NCBI GenBank assembly: GCA_023053685.1
Contig: JALIGW010000005.1
Coordinates: 23,500,001-23,564,000 of the forward strand
Source of the DNA: Diadophis punctatus similis
Lineage: Eukaryota > Chordata > Lepidosauria > Squamata > Dipsadidae
Direction of reading: 5' to 3'
Length of the DNA stretch: 64,000 nucleotides
Part shown: positions 54,363 to 64,000 of the stretch, one piece after another
How the letters are laid out: every line of letters begins with the position of its first letter
Position numbering within the stretch: position 1 is the stretch's first letter
The notes under the pieces: model-generated
Seen by the model: only the letters and a program-made list of their open reading frames with translations
Databases searched by the model: none
What the model was told of the DNA's origin: nothing
Program-made: the position numbers and the translations under genes

Positions 54363-54560
54363 GTAACGGCCCAATTAGGCGCGCAGCTCACAGATTGATC
54401 TTTGGGCGGGTGGGAGAAGGAGAGGCGGGCGGGTGTGTTAGGGGCGGGGGGGGGGAGTGGCCAGAAATTTGTCGCCACGTATTGTTGACCGGAATGCCAA
54501 TTGGGGAAAGGTGGCGCGTTTAGATAAAATAATCGAGTCTTATCACGAGTAAACTCCGCT

Positions 54561-55744
54561 TGGGACTGTCCCATTTTCCAGTTTCGAGTTGCCTTCCTGT
54601 TCAGGAAACAACCGAATGAGGAGACAAATGGAACGTCGAAGGTTATTTTTAGCGAGAGGAAGAATTTTCACAGCCTTATGAAGATTCCCTCATCTGTATT
54701 TTGATGTGTGTGTTTTTAGGCGCTGTTGTATGTCTCTCCCTCTCTCCAAGGGCAGCAGGAAAATACGCGAGATAGCAGGGATGTATAAAATAGGAATATT
54801 GCTTACTGAACGTTCCTTGGTTTCGTGCAATCTTTTAATTGAGAAGACCCGATTTCAAGTATTTCTGGAAAATTTAATTTCATATGTGCATGCTTCAGGG
54901 ACACTCAGTTTCTGAAGAAGACATTGGGGAAACGGTTTAAATTCTTGGTCTGATTCCAGATGTTTCATATTAAACAGTGCTGTGAAATAATGTTTCATTT
55001 CTCTCACTCTCAAATCCCAGATATCTCAGCTTGCACTCCTTGATTTTTTTAATATATTTGACACTGAACTAAAGATTGCTATAATACAGTTATCAAACAT
55101 TTGCATCATGTGATAGATACTATTGAATTGAGATTAGGTGACCTTCACAATCAGTCACAATGCCCTCATTCTGTAGTACACGTTTTCATAGGAATCGGGA
55201 AACAGGTTTTTGGCAAAAGGGAGGCACAACAGAATTCTTAATCGTATTCTATATTAGCAAAGGAGAAGCTGGAGACTACATTGCAGGAGAACAAAACCAT
55301 CTTGCTATTAATTAGCCCAAACTGAAAAAGAAGTTAATTAACTGAACATGCCAAAAGCTACTGATTTTTCCTAAATTGTATCTCCAGATACACATCATTC
55401 TAAATGACGGGGTTTTGATGTTTGAACTTCGATTAAATTTTTTTATGAATCTCAAAGTCTAAAGTGATAACGAACAGAGAATGTTCAGGACCAAAACTTT
55501 CAAATTAAATAGGTAGTATAACCTTTGAACTAAATTATTTTAATGACTTTCATTTTTCACTTGCACTCTAACCCTTTGGCATTTTGTTAATGTCATGGTC
55601 TTCACTAAAAACCCAGACGGTGCTTAATTGTTAGGAATAGTGTATGAAGAAGAAATATGCATTGCTTAACCCTTTAAGAATCAGTATTTGTCACAATTAC
55701 TTGACTCTATCAATCAGTGGGAAAGAGTTGGAAGAGGAAACATA
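54561..55744. other. Intergenic DNA upstream of FANK1
   Basis: Beyond the CpG island I see no supported exon or repeat up to the CR1 scrap at 55745. Confidence 0.45.
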
Positions 55745-55815
55745 TAGATTTAGAATCAGAATAGAGCTGGAAGGGACTTTGGAGATCTTCTAGTCCAGCC
55801 CATGCTAGAAATTAG
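55745..55815 (-). mobile_element. CR1 LINE 3' scrap
   Basis: 'aatagagctggaagggactt' then 'tggagatcttctagtcc' is the reverse-complemented CR1 3' region seen also at 1318 and 10766. It leads directly into the AAT tract. Confidence 0.78.
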
Positions 55816-55830
55816 TCTTTTTAATGATTT

Positions 55831-55831
55831 G

Positions 55832-55923
<92 letters not shown>
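55831..55923. repeat. (AAT)n microsatellite, about 31 units
   Basis: An uninterrupted AAT tract immediately 5' of the R4/Dong-like fragment. A shorter AAT run follows the fragment at 56559-56575. Confidence 0.98.
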
Positions 55924-55925
<2 letters not shown>

Positions 55926-56560
55926 TTATGCAAGGAAGCTGATGAAACTGTAGCCCATGTGCTCAGCTGCTGCAAGAAAATCGCACAGACTGATTACAAA
56001 TTACGACACAACTCTGTTGCACAAATGATCCACTGGAATTTATGCAAAAATTATAACATCCATACTGCTACAAACTGGTGGGAACACAAGCCTGAAAAAG
56101 TCACTGAAAATCAGATGGTCAAGATCTTGTGGGATTTTCGTATACAAACAGACAAGGTACTGGCGCATAATACACCAGACATCACGTTGGTCGAGAACAA
56201 CAAGGTGACTATAATTGACATTGCAATACCAGGAGATAGCAAGGTCGATGAAAAGGAACACGAAAAAATTGCAAAATACCAGGACTTAAAAATTGAAATC
56301 CAACGATTATGGCACAAACCAGCAGTGGTAATTCCAGTAGTGATTGGAACACTGGGTGCTATCCCAAAAGCACTGGAATTACATTTAAAACAGCTCAAAA
56401 TTGACAAAATCACCATCAGTCAAATGCAGAAAGCCGCACTGCTCGGTTCCGCACATATACTTCGAAAATACATTACGACTTCCTAGGCCCCTGGGTGGGG
56501 CTCGACTAGTAATCAATGCCAAATCCGGCGAAACAACTGGCCGCTGTGATACAATTGTAT
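55926..56560 (+). mobile_element. R4/Dong-like LINE 3' part with restriction-like endonuclease
   Basis: One open frame from about 55932 to the stop at 56486. It starts KEADETVAHVLSCC, the end of a CCHC knuckle, then LRHNSVAQMIHWNLC, TPDITLVENNKVTIIDIAIP (PD...D core of a restriction-like endonuclease) and KYQDLKIEIQRLW. It ends LKIDKITISQMQKAALLGSA and HILRK. This is the C-terminal layout of R4-clade LINEs (R4, Dong, Rex6). The frame is intact over 180 codons, so the copy is fairly young, but it is severely 5'-truncated. Confidence 0.82.
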
Positions 56561-56639
56561 AATAATAATAATAATACATTATGCTACTAAAGTCTCAATG
56601 ATTTTGGGTGGTTTGCAGCAATCAAATTAGAATAAAATC

Positions 56640-56900
56640 AATAAAAAAGAGGAAAGTTGGCAAGTGCAGGGGCCTCACTGTTCCTTGGCAAAGGTCTGGA
56701 TGAAGAGCCAGGTCTTCACAGTAATCCTAAACAAAATCACAGTGGGAGCCATCTGGTTCTTGGGGGGAACCTTGTTCCTGAGGGCAACACTGCTACAGAG
56801 AAAGCCTACTTCCTGGGTTCTGAGACATCACATTGTTTAATCAGGATTCTGGAACACACCTGGGCAGATGTTATGGGAGACAAGCAGTCCCTCTAGTAAC
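56640..56900 (-). mobile_element. L2-like LINE 3' coding remnant
   Basis: The minus strand has the complement of 'gatgaagagccaggtcttcac' (VKTWLF region), 'gggagccatctggttcttgg' (GAPSLWN-like) and 'cagagaaagcc' (RAFS). These appear in the same order as the end of the L2 at 44760-44904. It is heavily mutated. Confidence 0.55.
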
Positions 56901-57539
56901 CAGAAAAACTATCTAGCTGACAAGTGAAACATTAATTCACGGAAAGTTTGCATTATTATCTGATTGTGATTGTTTCAGGGATGTTAAAACGGGCAAGAGC
57001 ACTCAGGTGGATGTTTTTACCAATGTGCTCTATAGATTTAATAACTGCATTTGTAATTTTCAACATAATTCTTGTAACGGTTATGTTGTCTTATCAAAAT
57101 AATGTTACTCTATAACTGGATATTTATTTAGTTAATTTTTAATTAGGAGTCCTAGAACTTCAGGCCAAAGCATTCTTTAGAAGCTCCATTTCATTCACAA
57201 ATTGTATACTTTTATTTCCAGTTTGATTTGTATTTATTTTTCTTTTATTTATTTATCAAACTTAGAAACTGCCCATCTCACCCACAGAGGGACTCTGTAG
57301 AAACCTAAACTTAATGCTTGAAAAGTTTCAATACAGTATGAATTGTGAACTAAATCTTATTTGTTTGTTAATGCTGTTTAATTTGTAATGTCTGTTCAAG
57401 GTCTCCAGCATCTCATATGATGCTCTGTCTTACATGATACAGTTCATGGAATATAAGAAGAATTGTTCTAGTTGAACTAAAAACCCATATAGTCTAGCAA
57501 CTAAAGATCACCCAGGTGTAGGACACTGTCAAAATAATA

Positions 57540-57925
57540 CATTCTACATTCTCACTTATCAACTGTTTCATTTAACAATTGTTCAAATGTACAATAGTGT
57601 AAAAAACAGTATATAATAGTATAAATAGTATAAAAATGGGTTTTCTTTTTGCCAATCCTGTTGCAGCATCTCTCTGTCACATTATCACTGTTTAAGGATT
57701 TTGCAATTGACTTGCAACAAGCAGAATTAATAAAGAAGGTGAAAGTAAAATTGTAAGTCATGGTCACATAGTGTTTCACTAATGATTCCGGGAATTCACT
57801 TAACAACCAAAGGAGAAATGAGATCATAAGCTCATCAAGGTCATGTAATGTTTCACTTAGCAACTAAAATGCTTAGCAACAGAGTTACTAGTCCCAATTA
57901 AAATCTCTAAACAAGGATCACCTGT
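57540..57925. repeat. GGTAGTCCTCGA-family element, degraded copy
   Basis: It shows the family's recurring words: 'cacttatcaactgtttca', 'cacttaacaacc', 'tttcacttagcaac', and the end 'aaggatcacctgtagtt'. Ends are eroded. Confidence 0.5.
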
Positions 57926-58754
57926 AGTTATGTATCCAAGTTCCCTAGCTATGGGGCACTTTGCATAGACAAGATTTTAAGATCAAAGTTTCATAGAAGT
58001 TTGAAGAGTGACATAGCAAAGGTTAAAAGGCCTTTTATGTAACATACTGTATGTTCAAAATTTAACTTCTGGAATCTTGATGCCTGCCACATCGTCTTAT
58101 CCTATAAAAATATACTTTCAACATTATTCAAAATTTTTAGAAATCTACTAACATATACTAACATGGTTATTTGGATTGCTGGCAACTTGCTAGTCTTGGG
58201 TCTCCAATAAGCATCCTTATCATGTTTTGAAACAACTCTATAGCTACAATCAGCATCTGGATAGAACGCCTCTTTTCACAGACTTACAGAATTTGTGACC
58301 CTTGCACTCTCACATTATTACATTACCTTCCCTTCAGTAGTTTTGTACCTGAAAACTAGCGCTGCCTCTGTGCTAATTTTCAGGAAACTGCAAAGCACAC
58401 ACAGAAGAGCTCTATGGTTACTGAGACGTGGTGCTAGAATAAACAAGGAATGGGTTGCAGAGGTAGCTGTTTCATGCATGAACAAACTGAAAATCACATT
58501 ATCCTGTAATCAGTAATATACTGGGGCTGTGTGGGTGTAAAAAAAAGGTGTTTTATTTATTACATTCTGATCTTACCCAGTCTCCAAGCAGCTTAGGAGG
58601 CATTATAAACACTGCATTTTTCTGAAAAACATTACATTAAGATTTAGTAACCTGTACTGTATCTTATAGTGCGATTCATAGCCAAAGAGATTACGAATCT
58701 ATTTTTCATTTCAGCTCTAACACTAATGAAAAGATCTCTAGGACAACCCTGATC

Positions 58755-58890
58755 ATCCATCCTTCCAAGTTCGGTAAAATGAGAATCCCACATTGTTGGG
58801 GGCAATATGTTGACTATAGAAACTGCTTAGAGAGGGCTGTCAAGCACTATGCAGCGGTATATAAGTCTTGAGTGCTGTTGCTATTCTCAT
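58755..58890 (+). mobile_element. SINE body and tail fragment (L2-type tail)
   Basis: It starts in the body at 'catccatccttccaag', passes CATTGTTGGGGGCAATATG and 'gcttagagagggctg', and ends at GCGGTATATAAGTC and 'gtgctgttgctatt'. The tRNA-like head is missing. Confidence 0.8.
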
Positions 58891-59334
58891 TTTAACATTA
58901 GATCTAAAGATAATCCTAATCATTCTTATTTTGAGTTCAGATCTAGATACTTTACATATTCCGATAAAGGGAGTAATATTCAAGATGGCTGAATAATGAT
59001 CATAATGTTATTATTCAGAACAGTAATAGCAGAATGATGATCTCACAAACAACCCCCAGTGAAAAGCTTAAATAGGAAATACTAGAGAGCCTGTGCCTTA
59101 TTGGGTCATCATTTCAGAGATAAACAGAGAAACAAAATGACCATGCGTGGACAAAATAACAGTGGGAGTGGGGGTGGCTTCTGACTCCGTGCTGGCTTCC
59201 TCATTGAGTTTCCTTGTGTGGGAAACTGGCACATTGGAAATCCTCCCTCCTTCCTCCTTTCCTTGCCTCCTTCCCTCTCACCTAATTTTCCCCTTTTCTC
59301 CCCTTCCTTCTCCTCCCCTTCCCCCACCTTCCCT

Positions 59335-59414
59335 CTTCCTTCCTTCCTTCCTTCCTTCCTTCCTTCCTTCCTTCCTTCCTTCCTTCCTTCCTTCCTTCTT
59401 CCTTCCTTCCTTCC
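59335..59414. repeat. (TTCC)n microsatellite
   Basis: About 20 TTCC units with one interruption, in a longer pyrimidine-rich stretch (59245-59414) that also contains 'ccttttctccccttcc'. Confidence 0.97.
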
Positions 59415-59429
59415 CCTGGCAGATCATTA

Positions 59430-60035
59430 AGCAGGATTGTTGTTAAGTATGACTGCAACTTCCTGCTGGCTTGTCAAAAGGAAAATCAATCAGGAAGTCG
59501 CACATCCCAGGCAGCACTAGGAATGGCCGCTGCCATTTATGGGAAGGTGTACCAGCGCCTACCATAGTGCAGCACGAGTGTAGCCAAGACACATTGAGGA
59601 TTTATTTATTTATTTATTTATTAGTTGCATTTGTATGCCGCCCACTCCACAGAGACTCTGGGCAGGATGGCTGCTGCCACATGCTGGAGGATGCACAGGT
59701 GGCTGCTGTCACTACACAGTACAAGATCTGCAGAGCCAAGTTCTTCATGAGAACAAGCAGAAGGAGTGGGAGTAATCTTACCTGCTGGCTTTCCCATTGA
59801 CTTTGCTTGTGGAAAACCAGCAGGAAAGTTCACAAATGGCAATCATGAAACTGGTACTCTCAACTATTGTTAAGTGCAAGCCAGCTGCAAGGGCCTGGAT
59901 TGCGATCACATGTCTGGGAATGCTGGGACAGCCAGAACTTTGATAACCAGTCGTAAGTACTACTAAGTACAGCACCATCATAATTTCAAACCGTCACTTT
60001 GAACGAGTAGTCATTAATTGAGGACTACTTGTATT
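59430..60035. repeat. GGTAGTCCTCGA-family element with a nested LINE tail
   Basis: The right end, 'taattgaggactacttgtat', matches the family at 53545. The interior shows 'gttaagtatgactgcaact', 'ttcccattgactttgcttgt' and 'cgtcactttgaacg'. At 59602-59660 a (TTTA)n tail plus 'tgccgcccactccacagag' is an inserted minus-strand LINE 3' end. Confidence 0.6.
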
Positions 60036-62853
60036 CTTTACTAGCAAGCTTGTGGTAAGAGTTATATTATGGCACGGGATACATAAAATAGTTTGGTGAC
60101 AAACTTTTGATTTAAATGAACTTTAAAATAGAAAGGTTGGGAGCATATATATAAATGCAACTGTAATCATTTGTCTCCAAAATGTGAACATACAAGTTCT
60201 TAAAGAAGAAAATACAGAGGCTGTTTAATTGGGTGCTCACTACATTTTCCATATGTTTTCCATAACTGCAGGAAGTAAGAAAAACGCTCCTTTAATGTAT
60301 AAAAAGTAATGAATGAAAACTTCAAACTAAAGATCACCATAGAGTGAAATATGACAAGAATCTGAGATGTATGCCCCGGGTAATATATTATCTCTTTTGG
60401 CCTAAAGAAAAACAAGAGTTAATTTCTTCTCCAGTTTATGTGAATACTATTATGGTCTACATTTTTAATATTCTCCAAAAAATTATCAGTGTTTTAGAGA
60501 TTTGATTCCTATCTATAAAATGTTATTTGAAACAATCCAAACAAATATCTTTATGGATTCAAGCCTTACACAAACAGTAGGGTAGCTGCATCAGATCCAA
60601 TCAGCTGCTTTTTTTTCTGTCTCAGCTAGGATAGCAGGAATGTGGGATAGAATGTTCAGTGTAATGATACGATAGAAAATTCAGCAGATGTAACTATTTC
60701 TCTGTACTGTAGAACTATCCCTCATGCTACATTTGTTCTCTTCGTCTCAAAACCTCATTAGAGAATTAGAAAGAAAAGGAGCACTTCCACATCCAAGATA
60801 GTTCAGAGAGACTATGGATGATTTCCAGCAATATAAGTTAACATTAACCAGGGATAACATGAAGGTATACATTAAAACATCAGCCCCTAATATGCCCATC
60901 TGCTTGGTTGCTTCTGGGATTTTCATATGCTCACAGCATATTTAATTAATAAGGATTTGCAAAGTTCGGGGATGGAGGAGTTGTAAAACTAGAGTATTCA
61001 TATAGCAATCAAGGCTTTAAATGGGATGGAATAAAAGCCATATCACAAAATGCAACAAGAAAATTAAGTAATATTCAGTTATTTACTCTAACTCATAGAT
61101 ACTATAGATTCAATCAATAATCCTGTAATAGTTTCCTGTCAAAATAATGCAACTGAATTCCATACATACAATCATTATATTTGCAAACATAATGTTATTT
61201 AATCATTGTTTCCTTGCCCCTCCCAACAGATAGCTTTTGCTTGAGTCTAGAAAATGAAATATCCTAGCAACAGAAATGCTTCCTTTGATATCTGAACCTA
61301 CTTTAACAAATGAAAAATAACTCCATTTGTTATAAAGAAGTGATTCTCTTCAATGTCATTGTAAGTAATTTTGGAACTAGCCATTTTTAATTGTTGCTCT
61401 GCTAGATGAAAGCAACGGATGACCGCTTTGCTCATTCACACTTAGTATGATTCAGTAATTTGCAAGGGTTTTCAGCAATACCTTTTGATAATACGATGCC
61501 AATTAAAGGGATTCTTTTAATCTTTATACTCCATTTGTTGGGTCTCAGGATCATTACATGAATCAAGGTAGCTGAATTATAAATTTGGGGTGTCATGAAG
61601 AAGTAATACAATATATGTTATTGGGATATTCTATGTCAGGTTGATGGAAGATAGAACTAGAGATGGGGCAATAATAGATTTATGCAGTCATTTTTGATAG
61701 GATTCATTGCCTGATATAGATAAACTGAACCTGTGAAAGGTGTTCTTCTGAGAAGAAATAATAGATTGTCTTTTCCTTATTTTTTATGGTCATGTAGATC
61801 ATGCTCAGATCACTTTGCTGCTCACATATTACAAAAGATAGGGTCATGATGGAATCCCTCCAGAAATATTGAGTTGCAGGGCTAAATATAAATCATCCTT
61901 CTGCTTCAAATAAACATTAATTCTGGCTGTTGATTTCTTCCTGGCAGACAGCTCAGTTTCTGCTAAAATGACAGAGGAAAGTCTGTGCTCTAGACTAGCC
62001 CCATTTGAGTAGATATGGCTTCGGCTCTGATGCTCCCCATAAATGCTCTCTCATTGTTAAACCAAAGGAATACATGGAGTCTTCAAGACTGAGAGAGTTC
62101 AAGTCCTTTTATCCCTATAAATCATTTCTGTCACTCTGTAATATGCTCAGTGTAATCTAGGTCAGAACAAGAAATTCCCAAAACTGTCTTTCACTTCAGA
62201 TTTGACCATTTGGCTGACCCCAGGTCTTGACATTTATCCAGGCTGATAATTTCTATTTATTGAACTGTTTAGTTGCTAGGAGTTAGACAGCTAGCAAACT
62301 ATAGATGTTCATTTGAGACAGTGCTTGCAGTATTTATTTAAAGAAAACTGTATGAGTTCATTTCATAATAAAGTCATTCTGTCTTCTTGCTCAGTAACGT
62401 GTAGAATATTTATTTTCTGCCCATTTTCAACATGAGACAATTGTTTGCACACAAACACAGCAACAAAGAGCAGAATGTTTGGCACTGAAAGGGGTTAATG
62501 AAATGAATGTTAGTGTTGGTTATGAAGTAGTCAATAAATGTGAGACCTGCTACAAAAGGGAAGCAATCCTGTGATTTATGCATCTTTATTTAGTTTCTTG
62601 AATACAGAGGTGAATAACTTGTGTGACACCACAGCTACATACTGCTTCCCAAACTGACCCACCTTAACTGTTGTAAGATTAGCTGAGGTTGACTATGTAT
62701 GCCACCAGCTTAAGCTAAAATGATATTAATGGAATTAAAAAGAAAAAGATAAATCCTACCCCTTCAAAATAATAGACAATGTGCCCCAATATCCTTTACA
62801 TTATCATGTCCTTAGTTACACACAAGTACACTCCCGCTACATACGTATATCTA

Positions 62854-62854
<1 letters not shown>
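60036..62854. other. Intergenic AT-rich DNA, nothing recognised
   Basis: I found no exon, RNA gene or named repeat in this 2.8 kb interval. Confidence 0.45.

Positions 62855-62904
<50 letters not shown>
62855..62904. repeat. (CA)n microsatellite
   Basis: About 25 perfect CA units. Confidence 0.98.
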
Positions 62905-62906
<2 letters not shown>

Positions 62907-63654
62907 GTGTGTCATGGGTGTAATTTACTATGCCTGTATGGTGTGGGTTGAAATATAGAATTTTTGACTTCCCAATCTGGGGCTGAAAGGGAGAGACTCT
63001 CCCAAAGTCACCCAGAAAGATCAGAAGTCATGGTTACTTATCTTTTAGTCCAGCAATCATTACCCTAACTACACTTCTTCTCTATTTGGTCTCTAATGCA
63101 CACACCTACATACACAATCTATCACAGTGTGTGAGTATTATTGATCATAGTCTATGAATTTCTTTCACAGTCTATGAATATTATTAAATTATGAACATTA
63201 TGTTGAAAATTATAAAGCTATCAGCTATCTGAATCTTTATATGGCTTACTTATAAAATAAAAGGACTGCAATATGAGATGTAATTAGTATGGGAAGTTAG
63301 TTACTGTCGGTGGGAATAAGGATTGATAGTTTATTCACTATTCTCTATAAACACACATAGACACATATGAACATGTGTGGTAATGCCTCTTTTCATTTCC
63401 CCATATAAATTAATTGTTGTTTCTTGGATGGGTGCAATTCTTATGTGAGCAGATTTCTGGCCAGGCAGTTTAAATATTAACTGCCATGGTTGGAGAAGCA
63501 GTCCAAATTGAGCAAAATGTTCCCCAGGTGGAAAATATCTTCTATCAACTGTTAAACCTTACTGCCAAGTTAATTTCCTGATATTAGTGCCAGTAACAAT
63601 ATTAAGTCCTTTTTTTGCTCAGACTAGAGTATGAGCCATACTCTATTAATAATA
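62905..63654. other. Intergenic DNA, nothing recognised
   Basis: Between the CA repeat and the L2 at the right edge no feature is supported. Confidence 0.4.
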
Positions 63655-64000
63655 GCCATACACATATTCTCCGCCAGCTGCACTGGCTGGCCATTAGTCT
63701 CCGGACCCAATTTAAGGTGTTGGTTTTAACCTTTAAAGCCCTACATGGCTCAGGGGCAGATTACCTTCGGGACCGCATACTACCACATACCTTCCTACGA
63801 CCGGTTAGGTCCCATAGAGTTGGTCTCCTCCAGGTCCCATCAACCAAGCAATGTCGGTTGGCGGGACCGCAGGGGAGAGCCTTTTCTGTGGGAGCTCCAT
63901 CTCTCTGGAACCAACTTCCCCCAGAGATCCGGACTATCCCCACCCTACTGGCCTTCCATAAAGCATGGCTCTTCCTACAGGCGGGGTGAAATAGATCAAT
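63655..64000 (+). mobile_element. L2-clade LINE 3' end, cut by window edge
   Basis: The plus frame reads [59 protein letters not shown] and LLAFHKAWLFLQAG, then a TGA. It parallels residues at the end of the L2 at 44570-44904, with two codons deleted in the '[10 protein letters not shown]' part. The 5' end is truncated and the 3' UTR continues past the window. Confidence 0.88.

Larger units (their letters stand above)
54060..54560 (-). promoter_or_regulatory. FANK1: CpG-rich promoter region of FANK1
   Basis: This is the most CpG-dense unique segment of the window, surrounding FANK1 exon 1. It has GC boxes in GGGCGGGTGGG, GGCGGGCGGG and GGGGCGGGG (54404-54450), a CpG-rich 'aaggccgcgccggcgtcc' (54330-54347) and an X-box at 54349-54362. 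No TATA box is clear. GC boxes on the far side could also serve a divergent transcript to the right, but no such gene is visible. Confidence 0.7.

Noticed and set aside
55831..55923. CRISPR-like or satellite array
   Set aside because: It is a plain trinucleotide repeat without spacers. No CRISPR array exists in this eukaryotic window.
54561..64000. Exons of a divergent neighbour (DHX32 lies head-to-head with FANK1 in mammals)
   Set aside because: I looked for helicase-like coding exons on the plus strand and saw none. A non-coding first exon cannot be excluded, but nothing supports it.

Overview
The window looks like squamate reptile nuclear DNA, most likely a snake. It is AT-rich and intron-dominated. 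Its repeats are ones known from squamates: CR1, L2, BovB/RTE, L1, R4/Dong-like and Penelope retroelements, a DIRS element, tRNA-derived SINEs with an L2-type tail, a Sauria/BovB-type tail, several hAT MITE families and long microsatellites. Species-level placement is inference only.

One host protein-coding gene runs through most of the window on the minus strand: FANK1 (fibronectin type III plus ankyrin repeats). I assembled eleven coding exons by hand from 54295 (start) to 10055 (stop). All splice sites are GT-AG, all phases match, and the model encodes about 356 residues, against about 345 in mammals. Exons 2-3 carry the FN3 domain, exons 5-10 the ankyrin repeats, and exon 11 a divergent tail. 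The presumed promoter is a small GC-rich, CpG-rich island (about 54060-54560) with several GC boxes and an RFX-type X-box 54 bp upstream of the start codon.

Layout. 1-10054: downstream intergenic DNA with SINE, CR1 and hAT fragments. 10055-18359: FANK1 exons 11 to 7, with a CR1 copy broken by a hAT MITE (10849-11443) and an L1 3' end (about 16640-18145). 18360-23884: exons 6 and 5, and several foldback repeats. 23885-32769: intron 4, filled by a 6.5 kb DIRS-type tyrosine-recombinase retrotransposon (25423-31925) in the same orientation as the gene. It retains both termini and the internal complementary region, and is itself hit by two related LTRs. 32770-40838: exons 4, 3 and 2, with Tc1-like, BovB and MITE remnants between them. 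40839-54279: intron 1, with an antisense L2 LINE carrying a foldback inversion, a U2 snRNA scrap, a Penelope fragment, a 268-bp ATATT tract, and a hAT-like element that appears to carry a captured copy of EAF1 exon 1. 54296-64000: upstream intergenic DNA with an R4/Dong-like LINE fragment embedded in an AAT repeat, and a truncated L2 at the right edge.

The most unusual items are the EAF1 exon 1 copy inside a hAT element, the L2 foldback, the two LTRs that share an acidic reading frame, and the AAT-embedded R4/Dong fragment. All family assignments come from reading motifs and termini by eye; no database search was run.
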